Positions 24,402 to 27,804 of a stretch of 27,804 nt of DNA are shown here, one piece after another. Each line of letters starts with the position of its first letter. Positions within the stretch are counted from its first letter, which is position 1. Position numbers and translations under genes: made by a program. The notes beneath the pieces are model-generated. The model was not told the DNA's origin and made no database searches. It saw only the letters and a program-made list of their open reading frames with translations. This stretch comes from Thermoplasmatales archaeon UBA509 (GTDB lineage Archaea > Thermoplasmatota > Thermoplasmata > Thermoplasmatales > Thermoplasmataceae), in contig DAJC01000028.1 of NCBI GenBank assembly GCA_002498845.1, positions 4,329-32,132 on the forward strand, given 5' to 3'.

Positions 24402-25450
24402 ACCAGCCTGAGAGGAGCCGAATTGAGGCCTGCATTTTCAGGGTATCCCATCATTATGTTCATTGATTGGATTGCATTACCTGCTGCACCCTTGATCAGG
24501 TTATCAATTGCTCCTATGGCAACAACTCTGTTCACATGCCTGTCAATTGCAAATCCCAGGTCCACGAAATTCGATCCGATTACCAGCTTTGGATCCGGGT
24601 ACCTGAAGAGGCCATTGGGATCCATCATGAATCTTATGAATGGCTCGTTTCGGTACATGGAGCGATAAGCCTTCCATAAATCAGTTTCCGTAAGCCTGTG
24701 TTCTGTAAATATGCTTGATGTTGTCAGTATGCCCCTCACCATATTCACCGAATGTGCAGACATGGTAACGGTCACCCGTTTTTCGGCAGCAATTGATAAT
24801 TCCTGCTCAATTTCACCTATGTGCCTGTGATCCGAGGGGCTGTAAATCCTCACCGAATTAAATCTCTCAGAAAAATGGGTTGCGGACGTGGATTTGTTGC
24901 CAGACCCAGATGATCCTATCTTGGCATCTATTACGGTGATACCGGCCAGCAATCCGGATTTTGCCAGCGGTGCCAGGCTGTATATGGATGAGCTTGCAAT
25001 GCAGCCGGGAACAGCGATCAGCCTTGAATTGCGTATCTCGTCCCTGTGAAGTTCAGGCATACCATAGGTGAACTTCTGCAGGAGATCCGGAGCAGGATGT
25101 TCCCAACCGTACCATACTGGATACTGGGAGCTATCCTTCAGCCTGAAATCGGCGCTCATGTCTATGATCCTTGTGCCTGTTTCAACAAGCTGCGGTGTTA
25201 TCTTCACGGATGATCCATGTGGAACTGCCAGAAACAGAATGTCCACCTTTGCTGCAACATCCATTGGCGTTTCATCGGTGAACTTCAGGTTCGTGTAACC
25301 CTTCAGGTTGGGATGAACCCTGGTGATGTATTCCCCAGCATTGTGCTTTGATGTGGCTGCGGTAATTTCAACTTCGGGATGATTCAGCAGGAGCCGGAGG
25401 ATTTCTCCGCCTGTGTATCCGGATGCGCCGATAATGCCTACTTTAGACAA
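24398..25450 (-). CDS. lysY: [LysW]-aminoadipyl / [LysW]-glutamyl phosphate reductase
   Basis: This is an NADPH-dependent reductase of the ArgC/LysY type that makes the LysW-bound semialdehyde. It has the Rossmann start KVGIIGASGYTGGEILRLL, the catalytic Cys in AVPGCIASS, a GSSGSGNKS loop and the His-containing HRHIGEIEQEL stretch, all as in the family. I prefer the TTG at 25450 because a GGA sits 9 nt upstream and the family begins close to KVGI. Another TTG three codons earlier (25459) is possible. The gene follows lysW2 after a gap of about 45 bp. Confidence 0.92.
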   Translation of the reverse strand: MSKVGIIGASGYTGGEILRLLLNHPEVEITAATSKHNAGEYITRVHPNLKGYTNLKFTDETPMDVAAKVDILFLAVPHGSSVKITPQLVETGTRIIDMSADFRLKDSSQYPVWYGWEHPAPDLLQKFTYGMPELHRDEIRNSRLIAVPGCIASSSIYSLAPLAKSGLLAGITVIDAKIGSSGSGNKSTSATHFSERFNSVRIYSPSDHRHIGEIEQELSIAAEKRVTVTMSAHSVNMVRGILTTSSIFTEHRLTETDLWKAYRSMYRNEPFIRFMMDPNGLFRYPDPKLVIGSNFVDLGFAIDRHVNRVVAIGAIDNLIKGAAGNAIQSMNIMMGYPENAGLNSAPLRLV

Positions 25451-25495
25451 AAATATCAATCCAAAAAGATAGAAAATGATTCGGAGGCAGGCTGA

Positions 25496-25669
25496 TCATT
25501 CGCCCCAGTCTTCCCTTATTTCCTCTGCTGCCCTCAGGACAGGGTTTCCATCACGTATTTCTGAAACCTCATACTCAACTCCGCAATCCGGGCAACTCAC
25601 AATCTCGCCTTTTATTACATCATCGGGAACCTGCAGCGACCCGCCACAAACATTACACTCTGTTTCCAT
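25496..25669 (-). CDS. lysW: LysW-type amino-group carrier protein, paralogue 2
   Basis: This 57-residue carrier is the first gene of the main lys operon and is easily missed because of its size. It has four zinc-ligand cysteines (Cys5, Cys8, Cys26, Cys29 in CNVCGG and CPDCG) and ends in EDWGE, the diagnostic C-terminus that carries the substrate on its last Glu. An AGGTG ribosome site lies 6 nt before the ATG. It is clearly homologous to lysW1 over its full length. It is divergent from ACT-domain regulator 2. Confidence 0.93.
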   Translation of the reverse strand: METECNVCGGSLQVPDDVIKGEIVSCPDCGVEYEVSEIRDGNPVLRAAEEIREDWGE

Positions 25670-25722
25670 ATCTCACACCTTTTCTGTCATCATAAGATGG
25701 CAATATACCGTTTCAGTCTTGG

Positions 25723-25757
25723 AAAATATTAATATTTTATGACCTATTCTGGTCATA
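25723..25757. promoter_or_regulatory. Divergent promoter with palindromic operator (regulator 2 / lysW2 operon)
   Basis: AAAATATTAATATTTT (25723-25738) is a perfect 16-nt palindrome that looks like a TATA element usable in both directions. It is directly followed, toward regulator 2, by TATGACC-TATTCT-GGTCATA (25738-25757) with perfect 7-bp half-sites. The operator centre is about 17 bp downstream of the TATA centre. Toward lysW2 the operator lies upstream of TATA, so the same protein could repress the regulator and have a different effect on the lys operon. Confidence 0.7.
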
Positions 25758-25768
25758 GTTTGACTTAA

Positions 25769-26449
25769 ATGACCAAAATGGAGCTAAGTATAAACGGCCT
25801 TGTGAAAAACATGGTTACCAATGACATATTCCTTGCAACATCACTGAACAGGGGATACGTGAATCTCAGCGCTGTTGCTCGCGACCTCAAGCCAGCAATC
25901 GAGATGCGGTTGGGGCAGGACGTAAATACAGAGGCCATAATTTCTGCTCTGAAGAGAAACAGGGATACGTCCAGAAAATATGATAACAGGGTCCTGGAAT
26001 CCATGGCCCAGACCAGTGTGCAGATGCTGACCTCTGTCACCAAGTTTGTGCTTCCCGTGAACAAGAACGAAAGGGTTTTCAGGGAAATGTATGAACTGAA
26101 AATGCCCGGGGCAGTTTATATTTCCACCGGAACTGAGTTCACCACATTCATAGTTGAGGACAGGAACCTTGGCTCATTTTCTGAAATTATCAGGAGAGGC
26201 ATAGTAGACAGGAAGACTGGACTGGCCGTGATAATAGTGAAGAGCCCCGTCTCAATGATTGAAACCCCGGGGTACCTGATGTCGCTCTATTCCAAACTGG
26301 CATTTTCCGGGATAAATGTGGAAGAGACAACCAACAGTTACACAGACGCCATCATTGTTGTCAGCGAACGAGATTCCAGTGAGGCCTTCATGGCAATTCA
26401 TGATCTCATACAGTATGCTAGGGAACATGTCCGTACTGGCAAACGATAG
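25769..26449 (+). CDS. ACT-domain putative amino-acid regulator, paralogue 2
   Basis: This 226-residue paralogue of the protein at 15300-15971 shares an N-terminal helical region (DIFLATSLNRGYVNLSAVAR, then EAIISALKRNR). It also shares the C-terminal ACT-like domain (ETPGYLMSLYSKLAFSGINV, then SSEAFMAIHDLIQYAR). The likely family is the archaeal ACT-containing predicted regulator of amino-acid metabolism. It lies divergent to lysW2 and the whole lysine operon, and a perfect TATGACC-N6-GGTCATA operator covers its own promoter. I infer feedback control by lysine, arginine or a precursor, with autoregulation. An ATG three codons downstream is an alternative start. DNA binding itself is not shown by any motif I can name with certainty. 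Confidence 0.75.
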   Translation: MTKMELSINGLVKNMVTNDIFLATSLNRGYVNLSAVARDLKPAIEMRLGQDVNTEAIISALKRNRDTSRKYDNRVLESMAQTSVQMLTSVTKFVLPVNKNERVFREMYELKMPGAVYISTGTEFTTFIVEDRNLGSFSEIIRRGIVDRKTGLAVIIVKSPVSMIETPGYLMSLYSKLAFSGINVEETTNSYTDAIIVVSERDSSEAFMAIHDLIQYAREHVRTGKR

Positions 26450-26460
26450 ACTGGATCTGT

Positions 26461-26595
26461 TGTGATATCGCCCCTCCCTGTCGGATGGGGTTTCCTGATA
26501 CATGGATTGGCATCTGCCTGTATGGATATATTCCGCACATACCCGGAGTGGCAATCTCCACAGGCGTGAATTCGGATATTCAATTTCGTGGACAA
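26461..26595 (-). mobile_element. Second remnant of a TnpB (IS200/IS605-type) element 3' end
   Basis: The plus-strand hairpin CCCCTCC with GGATGGGG (about 26471-26490) and the following TTCCTG match the end of the element at 5691-5727. A further shared block lies at 26554-26570 (ATCTCCACAGGCGTGAA; compare 5766-5781). On the minus strand this block can be read as FTPVEIA or as IHACGDC, the two usual C-terminal readings of TnpB-like genes, and neither frame extends into an intact transposase. Both remnants lie in the same orientation. Confidence 0.55.
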
Positions 26596-26677
26596 TTGGG
26601 ATCAGGCACTCTGGAGGCAAATGTCAATATCCGATCCAGCGTGGGATTCTCACTGTGCTGCCGACCCATAGAGATAA

Positions 26678-27550
26678 ATGAATGCTGCCATTCTGCTGCC
26701 TCAGGGTGCCCCTATTTCCAATACAGGTTCACTTGCTGTTTCTCCCCGATATATCATCACAGAACGCAGAAGTCTTCTTCCATTCTCTGGCCGGAATTTC
26801 AGGTATCCAGTTCATGTGGCTTCAACCTCCTCACAAAAATTTCAGGATCAGGGAATAAATTTTACATTCTTCATTCCATGGCGGAAAATGTACAGGAGAT
26901 ATTATGTTATAAGGGATAACGCAGCGAATCCCCCCTATGCCGGCAAGCCATGGCTGATGTCTCTTGGCTCCCATGGAATAGTCATTGGAAAGACAGGATC
27001 TGGGAAATCCAACTATCTGCTCCACATCCTCAAGCATATCGACAGGGAAGACTGCAACATTGTCCTGTTAGATCCCCACGGGCAAACTGCAGAAATAACG
27101 GCCACATCATCTCATTTCGCACCAATATACATCATTCATTCTCATGGCACGACTTCTGACATTGGTGAGCCTACACAAGTAAGCTACCCCCTGAATGGGG
27201 TAAACTATACCTCCGTTATCTTCAATAATGGATTTAACCCAAGTACATGGAGTGATACCTCTCCAAGCATGACTGTTGGCGGAGGTGCGGGTGCCACTTT
27301 TACTACATCTGGCCAGACTATGAATTCTGTGGGCTTCTCCATTTCAGCAGTCATTAGCGGTTCTACAGATGTTCTTTCTGGCACGCTGACCGGTGTTACT
27401 AGCGGAATCTGGGATTGGTGGACCTTTTCATATCATTACTACGGTTTTACGTATACATTTCCCAACCTCGGGGTAGGTACTTACGAACTTCAGGCTCTTG
27501 CCGGAGGCAGTTCGGAGGGTGTCGGGTATGCTTTTAATTACGTGTCATGA
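26678..27550 (+). CDS. Chimeric ORF: truncated HerA/VirB4-like P-loop ATPase fused to a beta-rich secreted tail
   Basis: The middle of this 290-residue frame holds a Walker A motif (GKTGSGKS, residues 104-111) and a Walker B-like NIVLLDPHGQ (127-136), as in HerA/VirB4-type DNA-translocating ATPases. The rest of such an enzyme (another 200 or more residues) is missing. After about residue 155 the sequence turns into a Gly/Ser/Thr/Tyr-rich, aromatic beta-type chain (ending GVGYAFNYVS), typical of secreted surface proteins. The reading frame runs through the join. No strong ribosome site precedes either candidate start (26678 or 26888). I read it as a gene-fragment fusion created by rearrangement beside the TnpB remnant, probably not a working ATPase. 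Confidence 0.5.
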   Translation: MNAAILLPQGAPISNTGSLAVSPRYIITERRSLLPFSGRNFRYPVHVASTSSQKFQDQGINFTFFIPWRKMYRRYYVIRDNAANPPYAGKPWLMSLGSHGIVIGKTGSGKSNYLLHILKHIDREDCNIVLLDPHGQTAEITATSSHFAPIYIIHSHGTTSDIGEPTQVSYPLNGVNYTSVIFNNGFNPSTWSDTSPSMTVGGGAGATFTTSGQTMNSVGFSISAVISGSTDVLSGTLTGVTSGIWDWWTFSYHYYGFTYTFPNLGVGTYELQALAGGSSEGVGYAFNYVS

Positions 27551-27595
27551 AGGGGGATATGGGTTTATTAATCCCCAAATATTTGGTGATCTGTC

Positions 27596-27790
27596 ATGAA
27601 TAGGAAGTCGAAGCTGATAGTGGCACTGGCGATTTCGACATTTGTGGTATCATCATCCATGCTCTATGCAAGCCTTGCGCCCCGAACTTTGAATGTGATT
27701 CAGGAGACTTCCGAGATAAAAGCCAGTGTCCCATTGTTCGTGAATTATTCCGGACCCATAATTTCTGAAAAGTTTCAGATTGATCCTTAA
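27596..27790 (+). CDS. Small protein with N-terminal signal/membrane segment
   Basis: This 64-residue ORF starts MNRKSKLIVALAISTFVVSS, a basic start followed by a hydrophobic stretch to about residue 26, like an archaeal signal peptide or membrane anchor. The rest is short and ends at a stop (27788-27790). The N-terminus resembles in style that of the S53 protease at 97. It could be a small secreted protein or the surviving start of a longer precursor. An AT-rich upstream stretch with ATTTGG lies before the ATG. Function is unknown. Confidence 0.4.
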   Translation: MNRKSKLIVALAISTFVVSSSMLYASLAPRTLNVIQETSEIKASVPLFVNYSGPIISEKFQIDP

Positions 27791-27804
27791 CTCCACGTTT
27801 TTTG

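Noticed and set aside
26485..26919. 144-codon plus-strand ORF over the second TnpB remnant
   Set aside because: It runs antisense through the transposon end and is Cys-rich without motifs. The overlapping frame at 26678 carries the Walker motifs instead.

Overview
The window looks like a thermoacidophilic archaeon of the Thermoplasmatales type. The evidence is: AT-rich TATA boxes with few or short leaders, many TTG/GTG starts behind GGAGG-like ribosome sites, an archaeal LysW-carrier pathway for lysine (and probably arginine), a large secreted sedolisin-like acid protease, and remnants of TnpB elements. The species cannot be named from the sequence alone.

Layout. 1-5566: a 1407-residue S53 (sedolisin-type) protease on a coiled-coil stalk with a membrane tail, convergent with an MFS transporter. 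5567-6508: a decayed patch with the 3' end of a TnpB (IS200/IS605-type) element and a frameshifted P-type ATPase fragment. 6509-13267 (minus strand): a compact histidine operon in the order hisZ-hisG-hisD-hisB-hisH-hisA-hisF-hisIE-hisC, with overlapping or nearly touching genes. No dedicated histidinol-phosphate phosphatase gene is present. 13268-14072: the his promoter and an unexplained, apparently degenerate stretch.

14073-26449: an alpha-aminoadipate/LysW amino-acid cluster. The main minus-strand operon is lysW(2)-lysY-lysZ-lysJ-lysX(2)-lysK-homoaconitase large-homoaconitase small-homoisocitrate dehydrogenase. A homocitrate synthase follows with its own promoter, then a second lysW(1)-lysX(1) pair. 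The two lysW genes are each divergent from one of two paralogous ACT-domain proteins. The homocitrate synthase, homoaconitase and dehydrogenase make 2-oxoadipate. An aminotransferase not seen here would give alpha-aminoadipate. LysX attaches it to the C-terminal Glu of LysW, LysZ phosphorylates it, LysY reduces it, LysJ transaminates it and LysK releases lysine. The second LysW/LysX pair probably serves glutamate to ornithine (arginine), or the roles are reversed.

The most striking signal is one palindrome, TGACC-N6-GGTCA. It sits about 16-18 bp downstream of the TATA-box centre in three promoters: regulator 1/lysW1, regulator 2/lysW2, and homocitrate synthase. This suggests a small autoregulated amino-acid regulon run by the paired ACT-domain proteins. 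A second notable point is that the homoaconitase large subunit appears to begin at a CTG codon that overlaps the lysK stop as CTGA.

26450-27804: a second TnpB-element 3' end, matching the one near 5.7 kb, then a chimeric ORF joining a truncated HerA/VirB4-like P-loop ATPase to a beta-rich secreted tail, and a small signal-peptide-bearing ORF. No rRNA, tRNA or CRISPR array was recognised.
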